Part shown: in pieces, positions 16,573-24,170 of the stretch | Layout of the letters: the number at the start of each line of letters is the position of its first letter | Numbering within the stretch: the stretch's first letter is position 1 | Assembly (NCBI RefSeq): GCF_015714715.1 | Contig: NZ_WAHS01000002.1 | Location: forward strand, 744,001 to 808,000 | Direction: 5' to 3' | Length of the DNA: 64,000 bases | Origin: Aestuariivirga litoralis | GTDB lineage: Bacteria > Pseudomonadota > Alphaproteobacteria > Rhizobiales > Aestuariivirgaceae | Notes under the pieces: generated by a model | Told to the model about the DNA's origin: nothing | The model's database searches: none | Seen by the model: only the letters and a program-made list of their open reading frames with translations | Program-made: the position numbers and the translations under genes

Positions 16573-17253
16573 ATGACACGAACCTGCAGCGTACCCGGCT
16601 GCAACAATCAACCCACCGCGTTCGGCAACCTCTGCCCGCGCCATAAGAAGAACAAGAGCCGCTGGGGCCATGAACTTCAGCAGCCCCTGTCGAGGGGAGA
16701 GGCTGCCCGTCTCATCCTCCACTGCCGCAAGCTCATCGACCGCAGGAATAACGCTGAGGCCATCTACGGGAGCCTCAGGGCGATCCGCCTTGCCCTGAAG
16801 CGCGATGCTATCGAAACCCTGCAAGGCCGCAGGGCGGGCACCGTGATGACGGAAGGTCCGGCCATTGCCGCTCAAATCCTAGTCGATGTACTTGGCCAGT
16901 CGGATGAAGCGGCGGATCAAGCCATGATGCTAGTCGTGAGTCTAGGCTACCTCAGCGCAGACAACGCCTCGCGCTTCCGCTGTGACAATGCTTTGTTCTG
17001 TGCCGTTGCCCGCCGCTTCCGAGCAATGGCCAGGACGCAGTTCACTGGGCATATTTCCCCCTCATCGGGCCAGCGACACCATGCCATGAAGGACATGAAG
17101 ATGAAGCATTCCCTCTACCTTGGCCGTCTACTGATGGCGAGTTTCGGGCCAGCGGGCGCTTTGCTTCAGGAGCAGGAGCAGGAACGGTTACGAGGAGCAG
17201 AGGTGCGGAAGAACAATGTATTCCGCGCAATCACGGGGGACACAACGATATGA
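16573..17253 (+). CDS. Zn-finger-like protein of unknown function
   Basis: 226 residues. The N-terminus CSVPGCNNQPTAFGNLCPRH (residues 5-24) places three Cys and one His as C-x4-C-x9-C-x2-H, a probable zinc site of treble-clef type often found in phage DNA-binding or nuclease proteins. The rest is mostly helical and basic, with a Met/Lys-rich MKDMKMKHSLYLGRLLM near residue 175. AAAGGA lies six bases before the ATG. It overlaps the RNase H-like gene by 4 bp, so both are translated together. A DNA- or RNA-binding role in element replication is inferred. Confidence 0.65.
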   Translation: MTRTCSVPGCNNQPTAFGNLCPRHKKNKSRWGHELQQPLSRGEAARLILHCRKLIDRRNNAEAIYGSLRAIRLALKRDAIETLQGRRAGTVMTEGPAIAAQILVDVLGQSDEAADQAMMLVVSLGYLSADNASRFRCDNALFCAVARRFRAMARTQFTGHISPSSGQRHHAMKDMKMKHSLYLGRLLMASFGPAGALLQEQEQERLRGAEVRKNNVFRAITGDTTI

Positions 17254-17744
17254 GCGCCCCGGTACTGGCCTACATTGAAGCGGCCTCGCTCCATCCCGGT
17301 ATTCCCACGCAGGCGGGATATGGGGTGGTCCTACGGCACAGCGACAAAGAGGTGCAGTTGGAGGCAGGGGCAAGGGAGACTACGCGAGAGGCCCTTCTTG
17401 CTCTTGGATTTATCCACACGCTCAGAACCGTGCCTCCAAACATTCCGCTCACCTTGGTTGTCGACCACAACTTCTACGGCGCACTTACCCTAATGCAGCG
17501 TTGGGCCTCCCTTGCGCTCATAGGCAGGGAGTGTTCCGAAGAGGAGTCCAAGCTCTGGAGACTTGTGCGGCTGTTGTTAACCCAGCGCACAGGGGCCACC
17601 GAGATCAGGGCACCGAACTATCGGAAGGCGGAAGAGTACCCGATGAGCGCAGCACTTCGCGCAGCGTGGACCGAGTTGTTCAAGAACGGACCAAGGCCAA
17701 GGGCCAAGCGCACCCCGATACCTGAGTTTGCCCTCAGCCGTTAG
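17250..17744 (+). CDS. RNase HI-like fold protein with altered catalytic residues
   Basis: 164 residues. Aligned by eye with RNase HI: YIEAAS matches the first beta strand (FTDGS), AGYGVVLRHSDKEVQLEAG matches GGYGAILRYRGREKTFSAG, TTREALLALGFIHTL matches the E48 helix, LTLVVDHNFYGAL matches the D70 strand, and RKAEEYPMSAALRAAW is near the last helix. The four carboxylates read E10, E47, D72 and E128/E129 instead of D-E-D-D. It could still bind metal, act on RNA-DNA hybrids as a primer-removal enzyme, or be a binding-only protein. It overlaps the upstream gene by 4 bp and precedes the RepA-like gene by 84 bp. Confidence 0.65.
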   Translation: MSAPVLAYIEAASLHPGIPTQAGYGVVLRHSDKEVQLEAGARETTREALLALGFIHTLRTVPPNIPLTLVVDHNFYGALTLMQRWASLALIGRECSEEESKLWRLVRLLLTQRTGATEIRAPNYRKAEEYPMSAALRAAWTELFKNGPRPRAKRTPIPEFALSR

Positions 17745-17828
17745 CCCCGCGTGTCAAACCACCATTACGCCAAGGCAGCGCACGGTTCCGCTGTGCGCCT
17801 GCCATCACATTCAATCCAAAGGAGTCAC

Positions 17829-18896
17829 ATGAACATTCATATTAACCCGAAATCCCCGCAGGCCGCTTACCCCCTGCAAGCCCTGTCGCTCGATGAGCTT
17901 CTCAATAAACAGTTTCCCAAGCGCGACTACCTCATAGAACCTGTACTGAAGCAAGGAGAGAGCATGATGCTCTGGGCAGCGCCCGGCGTGGGTAAGACCA
18001 TGCTAGCCCTCTCATTTGCTGTTGCTGTTGCAGGCGGCGGCAAAGTGTTGGGACTGAGCGGGACAGGCGGCAGGCGCGTGTTGATCATCGACGGCGAGAT
18101 GAACGAGGCCGACTTGGCCGACAGACTCCGCATGCTGATCCCCACCATTGAGGGCTGTGACCCGGCTAAGGCGCGGCAGAATATCTGCATCATTGCGCGA
18201 CAGGCACAGCGTCTCGAAACCAAGTTCCCTGACCTCGGGGAAGAGGAAGGGCAGAAGACAGTGCTTGACCGAGCGATGGCGTGGAAGGCCGACCTCGTGA
18301 TCCTCGACAACTTCTCCACGCTTGCAACCTTGGAAGACGAGAACAGCTCTTCGTCAATGGACCCCGTGTTGCGGTTCCTGATGACCATGAAGCAAGCAGG
18401 GATTGGCTGCATCCTAGTCCACCACAGCGCGAAGGGCGGGGACAAGTATCGCGGCTCCTCCAAGATTGCCACCACCTTCGAGGTTATCCTCGGATTGAAG
18501 CAACCGGAGACGCTTAGCCAAGCCCACCGCGCGTCATTCGATATGGAGTGGACCAAGTTCCGCAGCATTCGAAACGATGCAACGAGAGGAAAGAAGGCGC
18601 AGTTGGTTGAGGTGCCCGCAGAAAGCGAAGGCGGGGAGCCCCGGCTCAAGTGGGAATATGAGTTGTCAGAAAGCGAAGAGGCACACCGCGTCATCGCCAT
18701 GCTGAAGGAGGGACGCTGCAGCACTCAGAAAGAGCTTGCGGCGGCACTCGGGATGAGTGAACCCACACTCACCCGTCTTAAGACGAAGGCCATCGCGGAC
18801 AGGCGCATTGGGGCGGAGGAATGGCGGGCATATCTCGACGCTGCCAAAGAGAGCGGTACCGGGTACGTTCCCCGCAGCGGACACGCCGACTTCTAA
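17829..18896 (+). CDS. RepA/AAA_25-like replicative ATPase with winged helix
   Basis: 355 residues from ATG 17829, preceded by AAAGGAG at four bases; the frame is open to 17751 but lacks a ribosome site there. A RecA-fold core has Walker A APGVGKTM (51-58), RRVLIIDGEM (82-91), Walker B DLVILDNFSTL (155-165) and CILVHHSAKGGDKYRGSS (194-211). This is the signature of plasmid RepA hexameric helicases and AAA_25 proteins of mobile elements. A C-terminal helix-turn-helix (STQKELAAALGMSEPTLTRL, 298-317) may bind origin DNA. It is the clearest sign that this island replicates its DNA. Confidence 0.85.
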   Translation: MNIHINPKSPQAAYPLQALSLDELLNKQFPKRDYLIEPVLKQGESMMLWAAPGVGKTMLALSFAVAVAGGGKVLGLSGTGGRRVLIIDGEMNEADLADRLRMLIPTIEGCDPAKARQNICIIARQAQRLETKFPDLGEEEGQKTVLDRAMAWKADLVILDNFSTLATLEDENSSSSMDPVLRFLMTMKQAGIGCILVHHSAKGGDKYRGSSKIATTFEVILGLKQPETLSQAHRASFDMEWTKFRSIRNDATRGKKAQLVEVPAESEGGEPRLKWEYELSESEEAHRVIAMLKEGRCSTQKELAAALGMSEPTLTRLKTKAIADRRIGAEEWRAYLDAAKESGTGYVPRSGHADF

Positions 18897-18921
18897 CCCA
18901 CGCCAATACGCGAAGGCTTGA

Positions 18922-18934
18922 GGAGCTTCGCTCC
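18922..18934. repeat. Short hairpin after the RepA-like gene
   Basis: GGAGC (18922-18926) pairs with GCTCC (18930-18934) around a 3-base loop, 26 bases after the ATPase stop. It may be part of the 3' end of that transcript. Confidence 0.4.
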
Positions 18935-19010
18935 GAAGGCTGAGAGATTTCACGTTTCATTACTTAATAGGCACTGAAATCTGAAATTAGAGCAGAATAT
19001 ACCGAGATTT

Positions 19011-19051
19011 CATGCGGTTAAAGGGTTTCAACAATCCCCTTTGGCCGCATG
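19011..19051. terminator. Long stem-loop between convergent island genes
   Basis: CATGCGG (19011-19017) pairs with CCGCATG (19045-19051), and AAAGGG (19020-19025) pairs with CCCTTT (19037-19042). It lies between the RepA-like gene (+) and the small membrane gene (-). A bidirectional terminator is likely, though no long T-run follows. ATTTCA/TGAAAT repeats surround it (18945-19060), so a protein-binding site is an alternative. Confidence 0.5.
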
Positions 19052-19066
19052 GAATTTCAGGAGCGT

Positions 19067-19420
19067 TCACGCCCTTCCAAACGCCTCATCCATAGCCTTC
19101 TTATAACCTTCAGGGTCTGCCTCTGCGAACTTACGCCACGCGGCTTCCTGTTTTTTCTCGGTGTGGCGTTTGAACAGAAACCAGCCAATCAGCATCACAA
19201 TCCCAAGCGACTCAACCAATCGCTTTGTCGGGCTCATTACATCTGAGGGGGAACTGTCGATCAACAGCGACAACACCAACATGCCGCCAAACATCCATGC
19301 CATCCGGGTTCCGATGAGCGCAGGATCGCGGTCGCTTCCCGGCCAAGGCCAGTAGGGACCAAGCAAGCGGCGGCTTTGCTGCGCCGAACTCTCATTATTT
19401 TTCGGCACGGGGAACTCCAT
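19067..19420 (-). CDS. Small hypothetical membrane protein
   Basis: 117 residues from ATG 19420; the frame is open to 19492. It has two hydrophobic segments (MAWMFGGMLVLSLLIDSS and SLGIVMLIGWFLF) followed by a charged tail (KRHTEKKQEAAWRKFAEADPEGYKKAM). The 5' end overlaps the 3' end of the integrase gene by 26 bp, so it is probably made from the integrase transcript by coupled translation. No family recognised. Confidence 0.55.
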   Translation of the reverse strand: MEFPVPKNNESSAQQSRRLLGPYWPWPGSDRDPALIGTRMAWMFGGMLVLSLLIDSSPSDVMSPTKRLVESLGIVMLIGWFLFKRHTEKKQEAAWRKFAEADPEGYKKAMDEAFGRA

Positions 19421-21092
19421 CAATGTCAATGCGGGGGAACTTAGCGATAGCAGCGGCCATGTCTGGTATGGAAATGAAGCCGTAGTTAGCACTTTCGCCT
19501 GCGGGTTTCCTCCCCGTTATCTTGTCTGATACTGCGGGATGGAGGCCAACAACCCCGCGCGATAGGGTTTCAAACCGATGACGCCAGCCGTGGTTAGGAG
19601 CAACACGACTGTCCTTGATGGCCTTTCGCGCAAAGTCAGACAAGCGGTTCTTCGCCGTGCGCCGACTGCTGCGTAAGTCTGTCTCACTGAGGCTTTTGGG
19701 GGCCGTGAACAGGTAGCCCGCGCCGCTTGCCTTTGCGAACTCAGGAAAGCCCATCTCGATCAGGTGCGGATGAAGCGGCACCTCACGATATTTGCCACGC
19801 TTCACCGTGCCCGCATCCGGTGTGATGACAACAATCCAATGCCCGTCCTTTTGAACCACGTCTTGTCCTCGAAGCTGGACCATCTCACCCACCCTCGCGC
19901 CCGTGTAGGCACACAGCCAGTGAACCCATTTCTTTGAAGCCGCTCGGTGAGCGCTTTCGCGCTGTGCCGGTTCGTGAGTTGAAGCGTGGCGAAGAAGGGC
20001 AATTGCTTCTTCATCGGAAAAGCCTGGATCACGGGCACGATTGTCTGCCCTCTCCTTAGCGGGGACTTTGACCCCTTTTGTAGGGTTGAACGGCAACAAT
20101 TCCTCGTCGACGGCCCAGCTATACAGACCACTGATCGAGGGTAAATCTCCATCCTTTACGGTGAGAGGGTTGATGCCCTTTTCCAAAATGCGGTAGTCCC
20201 TAAACCTCACGATGTCCCGCTTCGTGACCCTGCCCGCATCGTCATGCCCAAGGAACTCTACAAGCTGCCGCACTGTCCGCTTTCGCGCTTCATAAGTGCT
20301 AAAGGACTTGCCGCCCGCTTTCGCCCGCTTCCACCATTCCTCAACAAGCGCCGTCAGGGAAACCACGGACGGAGATTTCAATGCCGAAGGAGCAAACGGC
20401 GGCGGTGCTGGAGGATTGCTGATCACTTTACCCGCGTACCGCGCAGCGCCTGCCTCGTAGCCTTCGATCAACAGCTTAAGGTATTCGACGGTCAACGCGT
20501 GGAAGGCGGGGCTCGAAGTGTCCACATTGAGCCCTCGCGTTGCGCAAAGCTCCTTGACCGTGTCTCGGATGCCTGACGGAACAACACCAATGCCGTAGGC
20601 TTCCCGGAGTGCGGCTAGGACGTGTTCCAATATCTCTTTACGCGTGGCCGCGCCCTGTGAGGGAGAAGACTCAGATGGTGTTATGCCAATACTGGGCGGA
20701 CGCGGTTCAAAGGATTGAGCAAGCCGCCCGAACAGCGCCAAGTGCTGAGGATCAAACCGCTCCTGCTCATCCGTGGCATAGAGTCTCGCGCGTAGATCAG
20801 CGATAACGTGGGCAGCGAATGCAGGTGTGATAGAGTCATAGACGCCTGCCGCCTGCTTGTCGGCTAGTGTCTTGCGGGCTTCTGCATCGGCTAGGAGTTT
20901 TTCGAACACCTCTGCGGCGGCAACCGCCCTGCTCAATACTTCGGGTGGAGGGTTCTTGGTGAGCACGGGACCGAATGATCGGACGAACTCTTTGATGCCT
21001 CCGGCGATGAATGGACGAAGCTCAGCCTTCACCGTTCTCCGATACTTCCACCGCCCGTCAACCGCACCCAGATGCCGCACTACAACGCCCAT
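19395..21092 (-). CDS. int: Tyrosine site-specific recombinase (island integrase)
   Basis: 565 residues, long for the family because of an extended N-terminal arm-binding/SAM-like part (about 1-380). The catalytic domain has R400 in LCAYTGARVGEMVQL, a Lys in TVKRGKYREVPLH, HxxR at 501-504 (NHGWRHRF) and the tyrosine Y537 in GESANYGF. It integrates and excises DNA by strand exchange at the tRNA-Leu 3' end 99 bp upstream of its start. Two GTACCAG direct repeats (21109 and 21122) between the gene and attR may be arm sites. All catalytic residues are present, so it is probably active. Confidence 0.92.
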   Translation of the reverse strand: MGVVVRHLGAVDGRWKYRRTVKAELRPFIAGGIKEFVRSFGPVLTKNPPPEVLSRAVAAAEVFEKLLADAEARKTLADKQAAGVYDSITPAFAAHVIADLRARLYATDEQERFDPQHLALFGRLAQSFEPRPPSIGITPSESSPSQGAATRKEILEHVLAALREAYGIGVVPSGIRDTVKELCATRGLNVDTSSPAFHALTVEYLKLLIEGYEAGAARYAGKVISNPPAPPPFAPSALKSPSVVSLTALVEEWWKRAKAGGKSFSTYEARKRTVRQLVEFLGHDDAGRVTKRDIVRFRDYRILEKGINPLTVKDGDLPSISGLYSWAVDEELLPFNPTKGVKVPAKERADNRARDPGFSDEEAIALLRHASTHEPAQRESAHRAASKKWVHWLCAYTGARVGEMVQLRGQDVVQKDGHWIVVITPDAGTVKRGKYREVPLHPHLIEMGFPEFAKASGAGYLFTAPKSLSETDLRSSRRTAKNRLSDFARKAIKDSRVAPNHGWRHRFETLSRGVVGLHPAVSDKITGRKPAGESANYGFISIPDMAAAIAKFPRIDIDGVPRAEK

Positions 21093-21108
21093 TGCTCGAC
21101 CGCCTTTT

Positions 21109-21128
21109 GTACCAGTGTTTCGTACCAG
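21109..21128. repeat. GTACCAG direct repeats between int and attR
   Basis: GTACCAG at 21109-21115 and again at 21122-21128, one helical turn apart, 60 bp from the crossover repeat. They are candidates for integrase arm-type sites; a related GTACCAC lies near 11797 by the other end. Confidence 0.35.
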
Positions 21129-21190
21129 CGGCGGTCGCTAAATGGCTGATCAAACTGAATATCGTTGGTGTGCAACTAGTTGGTTGCGTG

Positions 21191-21208
21191 TTGGTGCCCT
21201 TGGAGGGA
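21191..21208. other. Right attachment site (attR) at the tRNA-Leu 3' end
   Basis: TTGGTGCCCTTGGAGGGA, identical to 11711-11728. It covers the encoded CCA end, acceptor strand and part of the T-stem of the tRNA gene, so integration keeps the tRNA intact. Confidence 0.88.
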
Positions 21209-21275
21209 CTCGAACCCCCACATCTTGCGATAGCGGATTTTGAGTCCGCCGCGTCTACCATTCCACCACAAGGGC
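21192..21275 (-). tRNA. tRNA-Leu (anticodon CAA)
   Basis: Read on the minus strand: acceptor GCCCTTG pairs with CAAGGGC, the discriminator is A and CCA is encoded. The anticodon arm GCGGA-CTCAAAA-TCCGC gives anticodon CAA (UUG codons). A long variable region (about 14 bases) and the T arm GGGGG-TTCGAGT-CCCTC fit a class II leucine tRNA. Its 3' end is the integration target of the island. Confidence 0.95.
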
Positions 21276-21339
21276 CAGGTTGCGGTGTCTAATGCGGAAG
21301 GCCTTGCGCCGTCAACCCGAAAGCTTTTTAACAAATCTT

Positions 21340-21759
21340 ATGATCCGCATCACTGATTCCTTCTTCATCGACGAAAAGGACATTGAGGAAACATTCATCC
21401 GCGCCTCAGGGCCCGGCGGGCAGAATGTCAACAAGGTCTCCACCGCAGTCGAGCTGCGCTATGACGCTACCAAGGCCGGCCTGCCCGAAGATGCCTTTGC
21501 CCGCCTTCAGACGCTGGCAGGCCGCTTGATGACCCTGGACAAGGTGCTGGTACTGCAGGTGCAGGAGACTCGTTCCCAGGAACGCAACCGGGCGCTCGCG
21601 CAGGAGCGTCTTGTCGAGCTCTTGCGCAAATCCCTGATCCGCCCCAAGAAGCGCCGTGCGACAAAGCCGACTTATTCCTCCAAGCTGAAGCGCCTGGACG
21701 GAAAGCAGAAAGACGGCCGCACCAAAAAACTGCGCAACAAGAAAATCAACATGGATTGA
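21340..21759 (+). CDS. arfB: Alternative ribosome-rescue factor ArfB (YaeJ)
   Basis: 139 residues from ATG 21340; an upstream in-frame extension overlaps the tRNA promoter side and is unlikely. The catalytic GGQ motif is in FIRASGPGGQNVNKVSTAVEL (about residues 19-38). The C-terminus is a long basic tail (RPKKRRATKPTYSSKLKRL and KKLRNKKINMD) that enters the empty mRNA channel. ArfB releases nascent peptide from ribosomes stalled without a stop codon. It is followed 13 bp later by the DedA-like gene. Confidence 0.93.
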   Translation: MIRITDSFFIDEKDIEETFIRASGPGGQNVNKVSTAVELRYDATKAGLPEDAFARLQTLAGRLMTLDKVLVLQVQETRSQERNRALAQERLVELLRKSLIRPKKRRATKPTYSSKLKRLDGKQKDGRTKKLRNKKINMD

Positions 21760-21772
21760 GACCGAACCTGAA

Positions 21773-22381
21773 ATGCTGAAAAAACTTTATGACTGGGTGC
21801 TCAGTCTTGCCGCCCGCAAATCCGCCGAAGTCTGGCTTGGTGTGATTGCCATTGTCGAAAGCTCGTTCTTCTTGGTGCCCGCCGATGTGCTCTATCTGCC
21901 CATGGCGCTGGCGCGGCCGGAACGGGCCTATCGCTATGCTTTGGTGGCGACCGTGGGTTCGGTGATCGGCGGCATCCTCGGCTACGCGCTGGGCTATTTC
22001 GCCTTTGAAACCGTCGCCAAGCCGGTGCTGGAATTTTACGGCAAGTTAGACAGTTTCGAACACCTGAAAGCCTGCACCAGCGACCAGACCTTGCTGCTGC
22101 TGCTCACCACTTCGGGCCTCGCTCATATTCCGCCGATCAAGATCGTCACCATTCTGGCCGGCGTGGCACAGATCAGTTTTGTGTTCTTCCTGGTGTCCTG
22201 CGTCATCGCCCGCGGTGCCCGCTTCTTCGCGCTCGCTTGGGCGCTGCGCCGTTACGGTGAAACCATCCGCCATTTTATCGAGAAGCGGCTTGGCCTTATT
22301 GTTGGCGTGATCGCGGCTATTTTAATTGTCGGTTATTTCGCCCTCAAATTCCTCTCACATTCCGGAAGTCTCGCATGCTGA
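21773..22381 (+). CDS. DedA/YqaA-family inner-membrane protein
   Basis: 202 residues with about five hydrophobic segments. IAIVESSFFLVPADVLYLPMALARP (about 26-50) and the glycine-rich GSVIGGILGYALGYFAFE (about 63-80) match the YqaA/SNARE-associated DedA family, linked to membrane lipid flipping and envelope homeostasis. The 3' end overlaps dsbB by 7 bp, so arfB, this gene and dsbB may be one operon. Confidence 0.85.
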   Translation: MLKKLYDWVLSLAARKSAEVWLGVIAIVESSFFLVPADVLYLPMALARPERAYRYALVATVGSVIGGILGYALGYFAFETVAKPVLEFYGKLDSFEHLKACTSDQTLLLLLTTSGLAHIPPIKIVTILAGVAQISFVFFLVSCVIARGARFFALAWALRRYGETIRHFIEKRLGLIVGVIAAILIVGYFALKFLSHSGSLAC

Positions 22382-22836
22382 AATCACTAACCCCCAACCA
22401 GGCCATGGGCCTGGTTTTTGCCATCACACTGGCGACCATTCTGGGGGCATGGGGTTTTCAGTTTGCCGGCTATCCGCCGTGTGAACTCTGTCTCGCACAG
22501 CGCTATGCCTATTATGCTGCCGTGCCTTTGAGCCTGTTGTTCCTGCTCATTGGCAGAGACAATCCACGAATGATGCGCATTGGGCTCATCCTGCTGGGCC
22601 TCATCATGCTGGGCAGCTGCATTTTCGGCATCTTCCATGCCGGTGTGGAATGGAAATTCTGGCAAGGCCCGACAGCCTGCACCGGTGGTGGCGAATTGAC
22701 CGGCCTGCCCGATCTCACCAAAAAAGCAGTGATGTGTGATCAACCCGCCATCCGCATTCTGGGCCTGTCACTGGCTGGCTGGAATGCTGTTGTGTCAGCG
22801 ATCACCAGTTACATTGCTTTCAGCAGGGCACGATAA
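22375..22836 (+). CDS. dsbB: Disulfide bond formation protein B
   Basis: 153 residues with four transmembrane helices. The first periplasmic CxxC lies in YPPCELCLAQRYAYYAAVPL (residues about 32-50), with the quinone-site arginine in QRYAYY. The second cysteine pair is in the loop containing TACTGGGEL and VMCDQPAI. DsbB reoxidises DsbA and passes electrons to ubiquinone. The start overlaps the previous gene by 7 bp. Confidence 0.9.
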   Translation: MLKSLTPNQAMGLVFAITLATILGAWGFQFAGYPPCELCLAQRYAYYAAVPLSLLFLLIGRDNPRMMRIGLILLGLIMLGSCIFGIFHAGVEWKFWQGPTACTGGGELTGLPDLTKKAVMCDQPAIRILGLSLAGWNAVVSAITSYIAFSRAR

Positions 22837-22843
22837 GCGCCTC

Positions 22844-23404
22844 TTACGGATCCAGTTCCGCATCCCAGTACAGATAATCCATCCAGCTCTGATGCAAATA
22901 ATTCGGCGGAAATAACCGCCCATTGCTGTGCAGCTGGTTCACCGTCGGGGCTTTGGGCCACTGGGCCGGGAACATCCGCGCTTCCTTGGGCATATAGCCG
23001 CCCTTGGTCAAATTGCAGGGTGAACACGCCGTCACCACATTTTCCCACGTGGTCTGCCCGCCCTTGGAGCGCGGGATCACATGGTCAAAGGTCAGATCAT
23101 CCGGTGAGCCGCAATATTGGCATTCAAACCGGTCGCGCAGGAACACATTGAACCGGGTGAAGGCCGGATTGCGCGATGGCTTCACATAGGTTTTCAGCGA
23201 CACCACCGAAGGCAGGCGGAACTCGGCATTCGGGCTGTGGATCACCGTTTCATATTCCGAAACGATGTTCACCCGGTCGAGGAACACGGCCTTGATCGTG
23301 TCCTGCCAGGACCAGAGCGACAAGGGATAGTAACTCAAGGGCCGGAAATCGGCGTTGAGGACTAGGGCCGGGCAGGCCTCAGGTTGGAAAGATGCGTAAT
23401 GCAC
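22844..23404 (-). CDS. HNH endonuclease family protein
   Basis: 186 residues. The HNH domain is at about 112-160: FECQYCGSPDDLTFDHVIPR, then KGGQTTWENVVTACSPCNLTKG, with two zinc CxxC pairs and the catalytic DH..N..N pattern. The N-terminal half (LVLNADFRPLSYYPLSLW and later KTYVKPSRNPAFTRFNVFLR) is typical of a conserved chromosomal HNH protein found in most Alphaproteobacteria and Cyanobacteria. It is not a mobile-intron type. Cellular role unknown, possibly DNA repair. It is convergent with dsbB. Confidence 0.88.
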   Translation of the reverse strand: MHYASFQPEACPALVLNADFRPLSYYPLSLWSWQDTIKAVFLDRVNIVSEYETVIHSPNAEFRLPSVVSLKTYVKPSRNPAFTRFNVFLRDRFECQYCGSPDDLTFDHVIPRSKGGQTTWENVVTACSPCNLTKGGYMPKEARMFPAQWPKAPTVNQLHSNGRLFPPNYLHQSWMDYLYWDAELDP

Positions 23405-23488
23405 TCAAACCTCGTCTCCTTAACGTGAAACATCAGGTTTGCCAGGCCGAAGCAGTCACGCTCACGAGGGAGATACTAATCCGCTGTA

Positions 23489-24124
23489 TCAGTTCTGTGA
23501 AGGGGCCTGTGGCATGGCTTTTATGCCTCTATAATGCGCCCATAAAAGCCTGGCCGCCGCCGCCCGGTGCGGCCGCCATTTCTGGGCAATCTTCTCCATC
23601 CGCTTCACATCAGGCCGCTTGCGGAAGCGAAACAGATGCTGCGCCGCCGCCTGCAAAGCCACATCGCCCGCCGGCCAGGCATCGGCATGATTGGCCGCCG
23701 AAAGCAGGAAAATATCAGCCGTCCAAGGGCCAATGCCCCAGATGGACAGCAGCGCCTGGCGGATCTCCATCAGGTCACGCTGCATCAGCTCGTCATAATC
23801 AAAGCGAGCCGCTGCGCAGGCATGGAAACATTTGGCCTTGTTGTTGGAAAGCCCCAACGCCACCAATTGCGGAACCGGAACGGCCAAAACATTCTCTGGC
23901 GTCACATCACCGATCCTGTCCTTCAGCCGCGCCCAGATCGCGGCTGCAGCTTTCAGCGACAGGAATTGCTCGGTCACGATGATCAACAGGGTTTCAAGGC
24001 TGGCCGGAACCTGCCGCAAGGATGGTGTGCCATGCGTCTGATGCACTGGTGCAAAGCGCGGCTCCAGCGCGATCAACACCGCAATGGCCTCTTCCAGTTC
24101 AGCGATATTTGTATAGCGCGACAT
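23489..24124 (-). CDS. DNA-3-methyladenine glycosylase II (AlkA-like)
   Basis: 211 residues from ATG 24124. The longer frame (to 24208) would overlap the divergent gluQRS start. The HhH-GPD motif is visible as IRQALLSIWGIGPWTADIFLL, followed about 12 residues later by the catalytic aspartate in AWPAGDVALQAA. It excises alkylated purines in base-excision repair. The C-terminus (WRPHRAAAARLLWAHYRG) has the family's conserved RPxRxxAxxLLW pattern. Confidence 0.88.
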   Translation of the reverse strand: MSRYTNIAELEEAIAVLIALEPRFAPVHQTHGTPSLRQVPASLETLLIIVTEQFLSLKAAAAIWARLKDRIGDVTPENVLAVPVPQLVALGLSNNKAKCFHACAAARFDYDELMQRDLMEIRQALLSIWGIGPWTADIFLLSAANHADAWPAGDVALQAAAQHLFRFRKRPDVKRMEKIAQKWRPHRAAAARLLWAHYRGIKAMPQAPSQN

Positions 24125-24170
24125 TGCGCCTGAGATTGACCACTGGCCTCCAATTTGCGCAAATGAATTC

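Larger units (their letters stand above)
11711..21208. mobile_element. Integrated genomic island in tRNA-Leu(CAA)
   Basis: About 9.5 kb between two 18-bp direct repeats of the tRNA-Leu 3' end. It carries a tyrosine integrase next to the tRNA, a serine recombinase, a RepA-like ATPase, an RNase H-like protein, a Zn-finger-like protein and several unrecognised genes. Coding is loose, with two gaps of over 500 bp, unlike the packed core on either side. No capsid, portal, terminase, tail, relaxase or type IV secretion gene is visible. I read it as a small replicating integrative or satellite-like element; it seems complete, because both ends and the integrase are intact. Confidence 0.85.

Noticed and set aside
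11711-21208. Prophage
   Set aside because: No terminase, portal, capsid, tail or lysis gene is visible; only integration and replication-type genes remain.
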